Positions 38,583 to 52,700 of a DNA stretch of 64,000 nucleotides are shown in pieces (position 1 is the first letter of the stretch; the number at the start of each line of letters is the position of its first letter). A program made the position numbers and the translations under genes. The DNA is from Crotophaga sulcirostris (lineage: Eukaryota > Chordata > Aves > Cuculiformes > Crotophagidae), in contig VYZB01000215.1 in assembly GCA_013397455.1 (NCBI GenBank), positions 1,005,846-1,069,845 on the forward strand. The letters are read 5' to 3'. Under the pieces are notes generated by a model. That model had not been told where the DNA came from. It did not search any database and was given only the letters and a program-made list of their open reading frames with translations.

Positions 38583-40065
38583 AAGAACAATTTAAGGTAT
38601 GTTTTTAAGATTAGTCATGTGTTTCATACAGCAAATCCGCACACATCACATTAAAATTCATAGAAAGAGAAAATCTAATACTTGCCAAAAGATCATGGGG
38701 AAGGGTCTCTAAAACTGCTAAAATATACAAGGAAACATCTTCATTTCTACTTAATAACACAAACTAAACTATCTAGACGCAAACGATCGACTGGTTTGCA
38801 CACACTTACCAAAAGAAAGTGACATATGACAGTTCTATTTTAACACAGCATTTTATTCTCCCTTTGCAACTCTTAACACCACCTGTCCACAAGAAAAATA
38901 TATCTGAAATTCCTATTTTTAATACCTTTTCCTTCAGTACTCCAGTACTTTATGTATGATTCATCAAAGAATGTAAAGAATACTGTAAAATATGGATGAC
39001 TTCGTTGCAGAAACATAATCAAAGAAATAATACAGTCCCACAAATAAAGACATGATTTTCATATGTAGTTACATAGGGCTTTCTTCACTTTGTTTTGTTA
39101 TGCTTTGGCTATAATCTGTTAAAGGGGCGGAAAGAAGGGGCAATTTCAGTCCTTAGCTGAACATTATTCAAAAACATTCAAATGAGTAAAGCAGATCTTC
39201 TTGAGTCTGAAGAATATTGTTGTAATATGCAATTATATTTGAAAATAAACTATGTATAATGAGTTCTGTGCTTCGATTCTCAGACTTCAAAGCATAGTAA
39301 GCAACATATAATAAAAAGGCATATAGAAATAGGGCAAGAATTTTCTGGGAAAAGATACTGCCTGCAGCACCCAGAGATGGAACAGTGTCAGTCACGTAGT
39401 CAAGCAGCCTTTACAGGAGTGTTGCCTGTCCACATGGAATTCAATCCAAGTTTTATGGATTTGGTCAGTGGAAAACCCACCCATGTCTGCCAGGATGATA
39501 TCCTTTAGTTTAAATTTTATCTTGTGATCACTGGTCAACGGATGACTTTTATACAGATCTCTGGGAGGAGAGGGTTATCACATCACTGCTTATAGGCCAC
39601 TCACTAAGAACAAAATATCTTGATACTTATTTTGTTCCTTGAACTATGAATGACCTGATACGGGCTCCTTATTAAACTTCTAATATAGTACTGGGATAGT
39701 TGCTTTACTTGCTAAATAGACAAAGTGTTCTTTACCTTTCCATAAGTAAACAAAAGCAACTTAAGTGAGAAGAAAGCTCAGCCTAAAGTATATGGGTGCT
39801 TGTTGCAAAATCAGCACTGTTTCAGAAAATACCTAAACACATACTTAGCTTTCTTACTTAGACAGAAATCTCCTCTGTAAGTAGAGGAAATATGATTTTC
39901 ATTGCAACCAGAACTGAGATTACATGAACATTTGTTTGATTAAATGACTGTAACATATAAAGAATGAGTTAATGAATTAGAAAAATCAGAAATCATCTGA
40001 GATGCTAGCCTAAGAATTAAAAGGTTATTTATAAAAACTCAAAAAATAATCTTGTTTACTGCTAA

Positions 40066-40079
40066 GGGGGGGGGGCGGG
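40066..40079 (+). repeat. G10-C-G3 run
   Basis: Ten G's, one C and three G's stand out in A+T-rich DNA. It is low complexity, and the exact G count may be unreliable. Confidence 0.8.
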
Positions 40080-43000
40080 CAGAATGAAAGACTGTTATAA
40101 GGATATTGAATCTAACATTCTAACATTTGTAAATGTCTATGTGAACACATGAAAACACAACATTTTAAAGATAAATAAATTAAACAGTCATTTGAACAGA
40201 TTTAAGGTTTGGAATTAAATCATAAACTCAAATTTTCTTCCAAATGCCTGCAAACAGGATAGTTTTGCATATACAAGAAGCCATAAGCAGAACAGGGTAG
40301 TTCTTCACCAGGGCATATGAGCTCTGATCAGCTCCTATCATCAGTCTCTTGAGCACTGATTCTTTTCCAGCAGAATATGACTATGAATATGTTCATTACA
40401 GTGCTGGCAATTAGTTGGATGTGGCAGATCATGAAAAAAGAACCAGTCTTCTGCAGAACATATAAGCACTTCATGGATCACTCGCAACCCATGAAACACA
40501 TTTTGGGAATCCTTAAATGGAGTCTACACTGCTTGAAGGGATGGAAAGTATTATGAGGGACAATAAGCAAAGGTACATCCACATTCTTCAGAAAAACAGA
40601 ACTTTTGATTCAACTGTTCCAAACTAGTAGACCTGGCAGAGCTACAACTCTCAAACTTTTCTACGTTTTTCATTTACTTTGCTAATTAAAACTTATGAAA
40701 TTACTCCAGTACATCAAATAGTCATAGATGGAAAAAAAAAATAACCCAGAATATTATAGTTACTTCCGATTACTTTCTTAACTCAAGGCATTAGGTCACT
40801 TTTTTGAACCTGAACACTCAGATTAATACTTTAGTGACAGTAAAGGAGATAGTATAAACACGCCCTAGAGCTTTTACCATAAATCAGAATTGGTTTTCTG
40901 ATCTTACCAGTATGAACAGCTTGTAAATGTTGTTCCCCAAGGACGGTAGCTGTCTCATGGCTGGATAACATTCTGCCTGGAAACCTTCATCTGGAACTGC
41001 TGACAGGGTTTCTTGCCAGCACATTTCTTCAAGTTTAAATATCCATTTAACTGTGACTGACTAGTCAGTATACAGAATGACCACCAAGGTGCCTCCAGAG
41101 CACTCTTTTTCCATTTTTCTTACTTTGAATAAATAAAATTCTTCCTGATGTTCTCCACAGAGAAATAAAAGGAACATGTTCTGTGTTTTTAAGTTTAACT
41201 TCTGTGTCTATACTTTCCTTCAAGGCATGAGCCTTTGAAAATGTTGAGAGAGGCATCTGTTAATGATAGACAGTTGTTAGCATGGTCTCTTCTCCCATTC
41301 TAATTTGATAATGGGCACGCATTCTATCACCTCAACAACACTCCCTGATGAGACTTTTCTCCCATAGGCCATTTATGTTAAGTGAAAGTACTGGATAATA
41401 GAAGTCAATAAATATTGTATTTCTGTAAACTGTTCAGTCATGGAAGCTGGCAAATAAGCCTAGCCAGGAATGTCATAAAAGTGACTATTACATAATCAAT
41501 AATAATTTAGAAGAAAAAGGCAAAAATATTGAAAAAGCAACAAAGTAGAATGTGTCTATTATTCTCTGCATGCTTATATTAAATAAACAATAAATGAAAG
41601 GAAATGAAAGAGGATAGTCACAGTAGGTTGCCATTAGAAAGATGTAACAGTTTAGATAGAACACTCCCTTGAAAGATCACGAAATAAAACAGGAGGGCTG
41701 ACTGTTTGGGCTTGTTTATTTACCTAGTTTTTAAAAAAGAATGAGTAACAGATTAAAAAAATACCAGCAGGCAAAGGATTTAAGTGAAGCAATGAACGAA
41801 AGGATAATATTGAATGCCAGAAAGCTGCAGAAGAAACAAAGAACTGAGTGAAGTTTAACAGAAAAATACTGAAAATGATAAAACAACTGAAAGCAAGACT
41901 CATTGTCAGAGCCAATTGTCATTCATGGTCAGGCACAAGGAAAAAAATAAGGACAAATTCAAGGAAAAGCTGGAAACACAGGGGGAAAATAAATACAAAA
42001 AAAAAGACATGACAGTTACGATACTTGGGTAATAATGAGCAGAGTATCATGGGACTAATGTTAAATATCCTTTCACTTCACGGGACTTAAAGCTTAGCTA
42101 TGCTATAATTAAAATTAGTAGAATAAAATCTATGCTAGAATAATGTTGTTTTGATTGCAAAATCAAATACTCAAACTGAGGAAGGCTGATTTACAAACAG
42201 TTGTCTCTTATGTGTCTATATTTCAATAAATCTATCAGGGATTTAAAAAAAAACAACAACATATGAAACGCGATTGAACACTACTGAATTCATTCCCATA
42301 TGTGTTTGTGTGGGTGTGGGCTTGGGTTTATACAAGTATACAGAAGTTCAGGCAGATTTATTTTCATAATTTAAATTTTTTCAAGGTTGCTTTTCTTATA
42401 TGTTCTTACACTACATTTTTTTAGAATTTTCTTGTGTTTTGTTTGTTCCATATGACTGCAGCATATTCTTTTCAGGAGAATAAAATTATATCATATATCA
42501 TATATGTGCATTTTTGTATATGTATAAACACATTTATCAAATCTCTCAGTGCTGTAAAATAAATGCATTCTAGTTAAGCCCGATACTGAATTGTTTTAAA
42601 TTAGCAGACTACTGACCATATTAGATTTGGAATTATTGAGGGGACAGGAGAAGATGGTAATAAGCGGTACCAAATAGCTTCTAGAACTACATATTGACCA
42701 AAAAAGGGCAGTTAGGAGAATGTCTGGACATATAACAACTATACTTTTAATCCTGTTCCAACTATTAAATGCAAAGAATATTGATATAATACAGTTACAG
42801 TCAGAGCAAATCTGCACAGGCTGTGGAAATTTCTTCTATTTCATGTACAATCCTTGTATCTATTATCTATCCTCCTTGATCCATGGACTACTTGCATACT
42901 TCTCCCCTTTTTTCCTATTTCCTTCCGACTGAGTCGTATATTTCTGGTACTGAGGTTCTTAGAACTGTACACAATAATAGATGTGTAGTCTAGCCAGTGA

Positions 43001-43613
43001 AATAGGGTCTGTCATATCTGAACAGTGACGTGATGCTCTTTTTTTTCTGAGAGCATTAATTATAAAATATTTTTCTCAACACTCTCATTCTATCACACAG
43101 TTTAGTGGTAAGAAAGCTCATCCTGCCATTTTGGCTTCTCACCCTGAATGCTACTGCAATCTGTACTGTGTAAAAGGAAGAATATCCAACAAGAACTTGA
43201 AAAATGGGGATATTTTAATATGTATTTATTAGTAAGCTGTTTAGTATGCATGTAAGTGGATACAGATGTCGGCTTCTCTGTGCTACATAAATTTGGGTGA
43301 TGAATATATTTAATTTTGCTTTGGAAAGCTTTTATTCACAAGATGCCAGATCTTCCCTTTATATGGAAATACTAATTGATATTAGGAAATTGTGTAAAGA
43401 TATCTTTGATGTGCACAGTTAATATTTCTGTCATGATTAAAGCACCTCATTAAGAGTATAGCATCAGGTCAAAAAATGTCTGTAAATGTGTATTATATGA
43501 ATAACTGTCTGAAACCTGATCCACAACCTATATAACTCAGTGCAAAGACTACTGTTGCCAGGAGAATACTTACACTTGTACTTCATTTCATAGTATTTCA
43601 CAGGTGCATTAGC

Positions 43614-43912
43614 AAGACTTCTTACAAGGGCATCGATAGGATGATAGGATGAGGGGGAATGGCTTTAAATTGGAAGTGGAAATATTTAGATTGGACATTA
43701 GGAAGAAATTCTCCATGATGAGGATGGTGAGACACTGGCACAGGTTCCCCAGGGAAGCTGTAGGTGCACCCTCCCTGGAGGTGTCCAAGGCCAGGTTGGA
43801 TGGGGTCTTCAGCAGCCTGGGCTGGTGGGAGGTGTCCCTGCCCATGGCAGGGGAATTTGAACTAGATGATACTTAATGTCCCTTCCAACACAAACTATTC
43901 TATAATTCTGGG
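43614..43912 (+). mobile_element. CR1 LINE fragment with end of ORF2 and 3' end
   Basis: The longest CR1 piece here, about 300 bases, in plus orientation. A frame open at 43649-43876 reads as the C-terminal end of CR1 ORF2, the endonuclease/reverse-transcriptase protein. Recognisable blocks are RGNGFKLE, FRLDIRKKF, VRHWHRFPREAV, APSLEVSKARLDGV and SLPMAGEFELDD, all characteristic of this protein's tail. The frame lacks the endonuclease and RT catalytic parts, so it cannot act. The end, CTTAATGTCCCTTCCAACAC followed by CAAACTATTCTATAATTCTG, is the CR1 terminus with mutated octamers. This is typical 5' truncation during target-primed insertion. Confidence 0.96.
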
Positions 43913-44916
43913 ATTCTTCGATAAATTTGCTATTCCTATTAAATTTATTATACAGTCCCTGTCTCATATATATTTTACTGAATGACAAGGAACCCCTTCT
44001 TTTTTGTTTTTAAATACTGTTTAGATGGCAATTTCAGGCAAATTACTATCATCATTGTATTTTGGAAGAAAACTGTGTGTGCAAGATCACTAATATATCA
44101 TTTGTGAAAGCTGACTCAAGAAGCAAGATATGATCCAGCCTAGGTAAAGATGATTCTGAGTCATTCATCAAAGACTACCTTCACAGCAATGAGAATAAAA
44201 ATAAGTGCCTCTACATTAAATACATTTTGAATCAATATACCTAAAGAAATCTTTATCTTATCATGAAGAAGCATGTTTCAAATAAATATATAAAAATTTA
44301 GCAATATTTTTTCATGTGCAAATTCCAATAGAGAATGGCATACCTATAAAATATGCAGTTACAGACCATTGTTTAGCTTTGCCACTATATCTCATCCTGA
44401 TTCTATCATAAACGATTTCAAAACCACATAAAACTCCACAACTGCTATATCAGAGCATGAAGTCTGTGGCAAAAAAATAAAATNTGGTTTCATATAGATG
44501 GTTTTATTATAGCTGGTTATATAGGAAGATTTTTTTTCCACCCTGGCAATAATATATAATCTTTGTTTCCAGTGTTGAATTCACTAACAGTCTTCAATCA
44601 CACCAGTGTTTTTTTTTTCTTTTCTATCGTGCGCTACAATAAAAAGTTTTCTGCAGAATCTAAGAAGTATCTTGAGTGTATTTTATTTAAAATTAAAATA
44701 AGGAAATAAAGTGGGTGCTGTTGGCAATTAACAACCTTGAATGACAAAGTTTCCCAAACTTCTTAAATATGCCCTAATATTTATTTAATCTAATTCTTGA
44801 TCTTAGAAATCTTTCTTATAATGACATCAGAGCAGCTCGTGTCTGAACACGCATCAGTATAACTGAAAATGCATACTGATCTGGGGGGATTTAATGACCT
44901 GAACTGTATAATCAGA
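43913..44916. other. Unique A+T-rich non-coding DNA
   Basis: No gene or repeat is seen. A single undetermined base lies at 44484. Confidence 0.6.
44484..44484. other. Single ambiguous base (N)
   Basis: An isolated N lies directly after an A-rich run (AAAAAAATAAAAT), probably an uncertain base call or heterozygous site. Confidence 0.95.

Positions 44917-44953
<37 letters not shown>
44917..44953. repeat. (AC)5(AT)13 compound microsatellite
   Basis: Five AC units run directly into about thirteen and a half AT units. The AT part is self-complementary and likely length-variable. The Ile/Tyr-repeat frame that crosses it is an artefact. Confidence 0.95.
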
Positions 44954-44955
<2 letters not shown>

Positions 44956-47900
44956 CGTTCAGCCTCACCCTTTTACCTAGTACCTGTCTACAGACTTTAT
45001 AAGACCTGCAAGAGTACAAGCAAAGGTGTTATTTATCATTTACTTGAATAACATCTTTTATGGGTTTATAAAAAATGTTACCTACTCTGGAATAAGACAA
45101 AGAAAGGAACGTTTTATCTTAAAACTATTATCAATCGTCTAAGATGTTATTTACAATGTATAGTAGGATAAAAAATGTGGTATAGCAGAAATAATATTAT
45201 AGCACTTCCTATACTGACATCATATGAGTTTAAACTGCTATTCCATGATTTGAAGAGTGAGCTCCATGATATATGACTTTTAGCACATGCAATTTCAGTT
45301 ACAAAATATTAAGGGCATTTTACATTAAATTTTAACATGTAAGGATTCTAAATCTGTCCCATATATTCAATCCTTTCAAATTTGAAAGTAACTGCATCTG
45401 AAGTGCAACTACGCACACTTTGGCAGCTTTTTATGTGCAAATTTATGGTCAGAAATATTTCTGAAAATTTTTCATACGTAGAAATACTCTGTGCTTGTAA
45501 GCCTTTTCATTTCAAAAGAGCTCAACTTGTATTGAAACATGGAAAAATCTCACCTTACTACGTTGTAAGAAATAAGAAACTGCTCAAAAGGACCCCAGAG
45601 AAGTCAGTCAAAATATTTTACATATTTATAATCAACTTATTTTTAAGTGTCTCAAGCAGTTATCGTGTAATATGCTAGGCGTAGAACCCAGGCAGAAGAT
45701 TCTCTACAGAAAGTCAGTAAGTATTAAATAAACAGCCTCTATCAATTCTACTAGCACCATCTATGTTACAGAAATCACTGTCTCACTATTACAGATATTT
45801 CATTTTCTGCTCTACAAAATATCCAAATATCTTGAATAAAACTAGCAATTTCTGTTTTTTCAAGAAAAAGCTTAAACAGTAGGAAAAGTTTGTATGTTCC
45901 ATCTGTTTCCATGGAAAGGAATTAACCGTTGGAATAATTTTTTGCTTATATGGTCTCAAATATTATTGCAACACATAAGTATACATTTTATTTAATTTAT
46001 TCTCTTTCTCCTAATTCCCTTGTCCACTTTGTTTCGTATTTTACAAATCTAACATTTCCAGATAGCATATTATCTCCTTAAAATGAACCTGAAGGTCCAA
46101 AAATATTTAACTTTCAGTACAGTGAATTACAGGTGATTACCATTAAATCTGTTCTATTAATAATTGTTCTATTTATAGACAATTGATTTAAAGGAACTTC
46201 TTGGGAGATCCAAAGAGTATTTTTCAGTAAAGCTTCCCATCTACTTTAAATGTTAGTTCTTCCATATTATTACAGACTTTTTCTTAAATCCCCCAGTTGA
46301 CCCTGAAATAGGACTGAATATGACTCACTCTCATGGAATCTTCTCCTCATTAACACAGTCTGGCACATTCATAGTGCACTCTACACCTGTGAGGAATTTT
46401 ATAGATTTCCTGAGAAGAACAGTTTTGGTTTTCTTGATGTTTTGGGGCTTGCAAGTGTAAGCTAAATATTTGTAAGTTAATACCAATAGGGAGTAGTCTG
46501 AACTATAAGATTTCCAAATGAATAAGCAAAACACTGAATCATATAGAAGGGAAAAAGTCTTCAGCATCACCTATTATTTATATATTTATTGTCAGGTGTT
46601 GTTTCAGACCTCAACATTTACAGACCCAAATCCTACACACAGCTGTTAAAACTTAAGACAGAAGTGCATTCACAGAAATACTTAAGAATTAAATGCAGAT
46701 TTTAATTACCGCTGTCTCTGCTAACATACAGCAACAGAAGTAGAGTTCAACACAGAAAAAAGCTATATTTATTGCCTCTCAAAGACCAGGGCCTGAGCTA
46801 CATTTATCCCTGTCTTTAAGCATCTGAGTTTCCAAGGTAGAAGCTTAGGCTCTGTAGCTCATCAGTAGACATGGATACTTATCTTCAAAGGACAAACTGG
46901 AAATAATGACTGAGCAAGTAATTTTCCACACGTCTAGACTTTCACTTACACCCTGTGTGCTGTGTAAGATTGTTACTGCAGGGTTAGTCAACATAAGGCT
47001 TTTTGTACTAGGTCACACCTTGCCCATTAGTTTCTGAGAGTGATCAATAGCAGGTAACTAGAAAACAGTGCAAGATGAGGACAAATTTGAAGTAGCATTT
47101 CCATGCTCAACTCTCACAGTCATTTGCACCTCTGGAACAATTGCAGCTAGAGGTAATGTCTTTATATTTAATTGTCTTGGATATATTTTTCTTCCATGAG
47201 TTGGTATGTGGAATTTTTGAAACCTGTAAGATTTTGGCATCCCTTACGTACTGTGACTATGAGTTACACAGTTTATCTATATGCATTTTGAAAAAGTAAA
47301 TCTCCTTGATGGACTTGCCACCCCATGTATTTAAGTCATACACGGGTGCGTGTCTACATTAATGTTTCAACTTGGATCAGAAATGTGGAAAGTGATCAGA
47401 AGTTTGGAAACCAGTTTTGGATTTGACAGGGCAGGGAAGTCTCAGTGTGGTGCTAGATTGCTTTTGGGCAAAACTGAACTGGAAGATGATTGTTGTGAAG
47501 CCACTGAATGCATTCCACCCACAAAGGGTCATTTCCATCAGCTCACAGGACCAGGATAGATCAAGTCTGAAGTATCCCCTCCCAGCCAAATGCGTGTAAC
47601 AGAGACCTTGAAATCCAACTGTCTCACTCCCCAGACCTGCTCCTACCATGCCGTGTTACTTGCTGATTTAAACATAGCCTACTTTCCCTAGAACAGGATT
47701 ATTTTCCATCCTGTTTTAGGCAGTGTTCCACCATTTTGCACTTAAATACAACAATGCTTTTATCAGATCACAAGCTACTACAATCTGTCTTTTTGTACAC
47801 CAGTTTTGTTCCCTCCCTCAGAGTTAAATAGTATTTCATGCTGGGAGGAGTATCTGAAAAGCCCAGCTCTGCACAGAACAGAGGCCAACATCAGACATTT

Positions 47901-49710
47901 ACTTTCTCTTTTTCTTCCCTTAGTGAGAAAAAGAGAACAATATTACTGCTACTTTTATACTGAAAGTCACAGTTGGACTGGTTTATAACTCAGGTGTCTG
48001 ACTACAGTAAGTTGCATTGCAATGACTATTTGGATATGATATTCAATATATTTTGCCATCTATGGCAGGCTCTGCTAGAGCTTTTTTTTTTTTTATGTGA
48101 TTTTAAAGATAAGACAAAGCAAATCCTAGGACTGCAAGATATCTCACTATAGGCATGCCAGTGATCCCTTAGAAATTAAACTACTGAAGAGTTTAAAAAT
48201 TCTTACAGGTGTACTACATAACTGGACAAGGATATGTACAGTTTCAAGGAAAGAGAAGCAAAAATAAAACAGTCTTCTAAAATACTGCTTGAAGTTTTTT
48301 TAACTCTTTCAACAATAACAAAATAGCCATCTTCCTCTCTTTCAGTATTGACATCTTATGTCACAGAGTACTTAGGACAGTGATAAACATTTTCATACAG
48401 TTTTTATCTATCTATCTTCTTCATTAACGTCATTCAGAAATTTCCTCCTTCACTCAAGACGCAGAAAGATAAAGTCATGAAAATTGTCGAGTATATTCGG
48501 ATGGCCTAGGTGAAACACCAGGAGTGAATCCAACACTAGGTTATTCACTTGCCCAGTTCTCAAAAAATACATAGAAAATACACTGTATTTTGTATTTCTT
48601 CTACTTTTTAGCAGTTCTCCAGGAGTAGAAAGATAAAAGAAAGGAAGAAATGCCAAAAATTTATTTTTGATGTTCAGCTTCCCATTGCTTGCAAAGGAAA
48701 AGTAATCCAGCATATCATTTAATAGTAAGGTGACAGTAGCCTACTAAATCTAAATACTGCTTGCAAATGGGAAGCTTTCCTACAAATTCCCACGGTACTA
48801 GTTTCTACCTATTTTGGTTTCAGCTGGTCTTTTATTGTTCTAGTATAAATACTTTTGATATTCTACAGGTCTTTTAGAGTTCCTGTTTTCTCTGACAACA
48901 GGTGCAAAGGAGATGATTGCTTCAATGTCAAAGATCTTTTCTTTCACCATATCAAGTTATCCTCTTTATGTTTAAACAACTGCTTAACAACATTATATAT
49001 CTGCAGACCAAGATCCTAGTACTACCAGATCTTTTATTTCTGAGAATATTGCTACCTATATCATCTAGGTGTACAAAGAGTGTAGAATCATTTAGAATTG
49101 CACTAAGCTGAAGAAAATTATCTCTTTTTCAAAAAGATTTGCATGATCTTTCATATATGCATATTATTGTTCATCTACAAGACGCTTAAGACAGTGTTTG
49201 AGGATTTTTTTTCTTAAAAAACCAAGAAGATTTTATTTTAACTACACAAATTCATTACGCAATTATTCTTGTTAATAATTAAATGTGTTAATCTAAACGG
49301 AGATTACTAGTAGGCAATTTATATCGATAACCTGCCTGTTTCTTAGAACACAGACCTTTTTTCATCTGTGAAGATTCCTCCTCCATTATCATGCAGCTTT
49401 TAAATCAGATTTTAAATGAAAATAAAATAAAAAAAACAACCCAGTGTCCATCTCCTTGGAAAAGCATACAAAAGGTCAATATATAAAAGTGTTAAATAGT
49501 TTGGAAAACTGTTCGCACCTAGAAAATACTATCTATTCAGTTAGTTTTCATATTCAGCCTCTTCTATTAAACCTCTATATAATAATATATTAAGGGACCT
49601 CCCCATGGCCAAATTCTGGAAATAGCTGTGTATAACAGCTTTCTGGGTTTCACCAACAATACATACATATGTAAGGGGAATTCTGCAATTTTGTGTCTTA
49701 TTTCAGAATA
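44954..49710. other. Unique A+T-rich non-coding DNA
   Basis: No gene is recognised. Frames of 98 codons on plus at 45382-45678 and 90 codons on minus at 47377-47649 show no motif or supporting splice signals. 47380-47650 is somewhat richer in G+C, which alone keeps overlapping frames open on both strands. A T run lies near 48081. Confidence 0.6.
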
Positions 49711-49758
49711 TTCTAGAAGGTAGGTCCTTTCCAACCTTGTGATACTGTGGAACTGTGA
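49711..49758 (+). mobile_element. CR1 LINE tail, strongly degraded
   Basis: TTCTAGAAGGTAGGTCCTTT, CCAACCTTGTGATACTGTGG and AACTGTGA match the last 40 or so bases of CR1, of the subtype ending in ATTCTGTG-like octamers (here GATACTGTG and GAACTGTG). The body is missing. It is older or more mutated than the copy at 43614. Confidence 0.75.
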
Positions 49759-52700
49759 AACAAAATGTTTCCTGAAAACAAATGATAATAAAAATTCTTT
49801 CTTGGTGAAAAAAAAATAATATCCAATCTACAAAATGCAGATCATGCCTTGAGACCCAAAGACACCCCTCTGTCTCACCACATATTTTGAGTTCGTTTAT
49901 TCCTACAAAACAGCCATGCGTACAGACTTCTTCATTGTAAGAACTGAACTGATATACCTAAACCACACAGAAGTAAGTGAATTTCTATGAATTTAGGGCA
50001 TTTGGGACCACATTAATGGAAAAATGAAAGATCTGTGATTTGTGGACATGGCTGACCCTTAGTCTGTATATATGTAAAAACAGAAAATGAATTGCTAACC
50101 CGTGATATACACAATGCCCTTCATCTCTAATGAGGGAGAGGAAAATGAAAAATGCATGAGAATAAAGTTAAATTTGTGATTAAGACATATCAGAATATGA
50201 GACAAAGTGCCAAAAGGAAAAGAAGGAATAAAATAAGAATTCAGGATATTATGAAGGAGGAAGAAGTTCGTGTGAAGCAAGAAATCTGTAATAGCTTAGA
50301 TGTCAAATTACAATGAAAAAAAAAATTACATCCCACACTTTGAGGCTAGTGTCCCAAAATAGCTTATATAAAAAAACCAGATGAGAAAAATATTCCAGTG
50401 ACCAGACATTTCTTAAGAATATTTTAGGATAAGAACCAAATTTAGAATCTTGCCAAAAATTTTATACTTAATGATTTTATATTTTTCTTACTAAGCTCTT
50501 GTCCCAGAAATTGTAAAATAAATGGAGTATCTCACATTACCTTTTTCTACCTTCCTATTAGTTTCCTGAGGAGTTAAAAAGGCCAGAAAGATTGTCATCT
50601 TTAGATGATATATATAAATTACACTCTTGATTGGTTTCCTTACATGGTGGTAGGATGTACTGTTCTGTAATTCCAAGAATCAACACTTAGGGTCTTTATT
50701 GATAATGATTTATTGACAGTTTTCTAAGTCACATTACCAGACACCATCTCCGAGAATATGGGACTTCTGATATTATTCAATTTCACTATTTCTATCCTTT
50801 TGAATGTATATTTCTTGTATTTGAATTTTACAGATTTTGTTTCTTTCCTGTCCCCTGATAAAGTGAAACGATTTCAATGAAGTTATAGACTGAAGTGTAT
50901 ATGGTAACATGACAGCAAGCGAGACAAACTCTTGTAACAGCACTGAGGAATATACCCATTATTCTAATGTTAGTATTACATATTTTTGGAAGAGATGACT
51001 GAGTAATTGACTTTTTTAGTTTTGTGGAAAAACTGACAAATCAGCTTTTTACTTCCATTAACTATTTTAAATATCTGAAAAGCATCTTGATCTTTTATAT
51101 TTGAAAATAAAATTTTAAATTCTTAAGTAAAAATGACCAAAACTGTACTTCAGCTTCTTGAGAATAAATCTCTCCACTTGAAAATCACAACTCAAATTTC
51201 AGTTTTTAAGTGATTTAATTTCTAGCACTATTTTTCAATGTTTACTCTTTCTCATAAAGATTTTTAAAGAACAAAGATGACTAGATCAACCTTTCCCCTG
51301 TCTTGAATCTTTTCTTCTGTGTTACTAAATAGAAACTGTCATATTCAATGTTATAAAAATTCAGGAAAGATAACAGAATGTTTGATGTTTCATTCCATAT
51401 GACAATGTCTTTTACAAAATATCCCTCTGACAAATATTTAAATCCTAAGAGTGGACCAGCAGTCTTAATCTTTCAGGCAACTTTTAAGTTACTTTTAAAA
51501 ATTACATACTGTTGATTCCTGGATATTTCAATTTATATTCTTATTTTTAAAGTTAAATTTCACATTAAGAATTTATTTTATGATCTTCCCACAATTGTCT
51601 CTTACAATACACTGTTCTATGATCTACTAATCAAGCAGATGTCTAGAGAGCCTATTTAACAGCGTTCCAATCCAGGGAATCAAATATATTTCTTTCACTG
51701 TACTGAAATATCTAACTTGGAGCACCTGTAATCTCTTTTCTGGTTTATTCTTTGCTAAAGGCATGGGAAAAAATTTTTCTAATTGAACAAGTCAATTACA
51801 TTGTTTGTTAAACTCTTAAGGTCAGGATTTGGCTCGAGTGGCTAAACATGTTTCTGAACTACAAGTAACTGATTAACAAGACTTTGTTTTTACACCAGAA
51901 TCACATTCTACAATATTGTCATAGCATAAATATTTGTAATATGCTAAACTCCTCTCATAAAACATCCATTTCCATGCACTCATAATATTTTCTAAGATTC
52001 TGGGATTAACATAAAATGTGTGGCAAATCTTATGGATTGAGAGAGCAATTACAGAAGTGCTGAACAGAGAGACAATTTTGTTTTGCCAATAATCATCCTT
52101 TTAGGAGTAAAAATATCAATGTCATACTCAGCTTTGTGTTCATCTCAGTCCACAAAGTATTCTGTACTTGATGTGAAACAGAAATCATCCTTTGAGTACA
52201 CTGGTATCTTTTATAGTCGCCTATGGAAATCTAGTTTGATTGGATGTAATAATTTTGCAATTTTAAGCGATCTTACCCATTTTTGCCAAGAATGGTGATA
52301 CAAAAGTATCAATGTGAACTCTGAACTTTGATGAATCCCACCATTTGTAATTCTTTAGTAAATATAATAGACCATTTTTCTCAATTTACACTTTTATTAA
52401 AATTGAGGTTATCAGAAAAAATGCTGGAAATAGACATGAAAACACAAATGTTCTCTAAAATGAGTAATGGGAATATGCAAGTCAGGTTGTTCTTACATCT
52501 CTAAAATAAATTGTAAAGAAAAAAATCAACATAAGTACAATAACAGTTGATTGAGCAATTCAAGTGTTCTAAGACAGGAAATGAGAGGAACATAATTTAG
52601 TGGTTAAAATTAATTAGCTACATCATTTTGTACTTCTCATGCATTCACCAGTCCTTGAAATTGCACAAAAAGTAGTTGACAACAATAATCCTGATATATG

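Larger units (their letters stand above)
31913..43613. other. Unique A+T-rich non-coding DNA
   Basis: The longest stretch without a clear repeat, about 11.7 kb. No frame exceeds 80 codons, and none carries a motif. Local features are a POU-like cluster (33758-33818), two palindromes (37972-37991, 38562-38582), G runs (37045-37064, 40066-40079), and an A-rich, purine-skewed part at about 41500-42010. A weak MIR-like resemblance at about 36150-36230 was not accepted. Confidence 0.6.

Noticed and set aside
45382..45678. 98-codon plus-strand frame
   Set aside because: No recognised motif, no flanking splice or promoter evidence, and ordinary A+T-driven composition.
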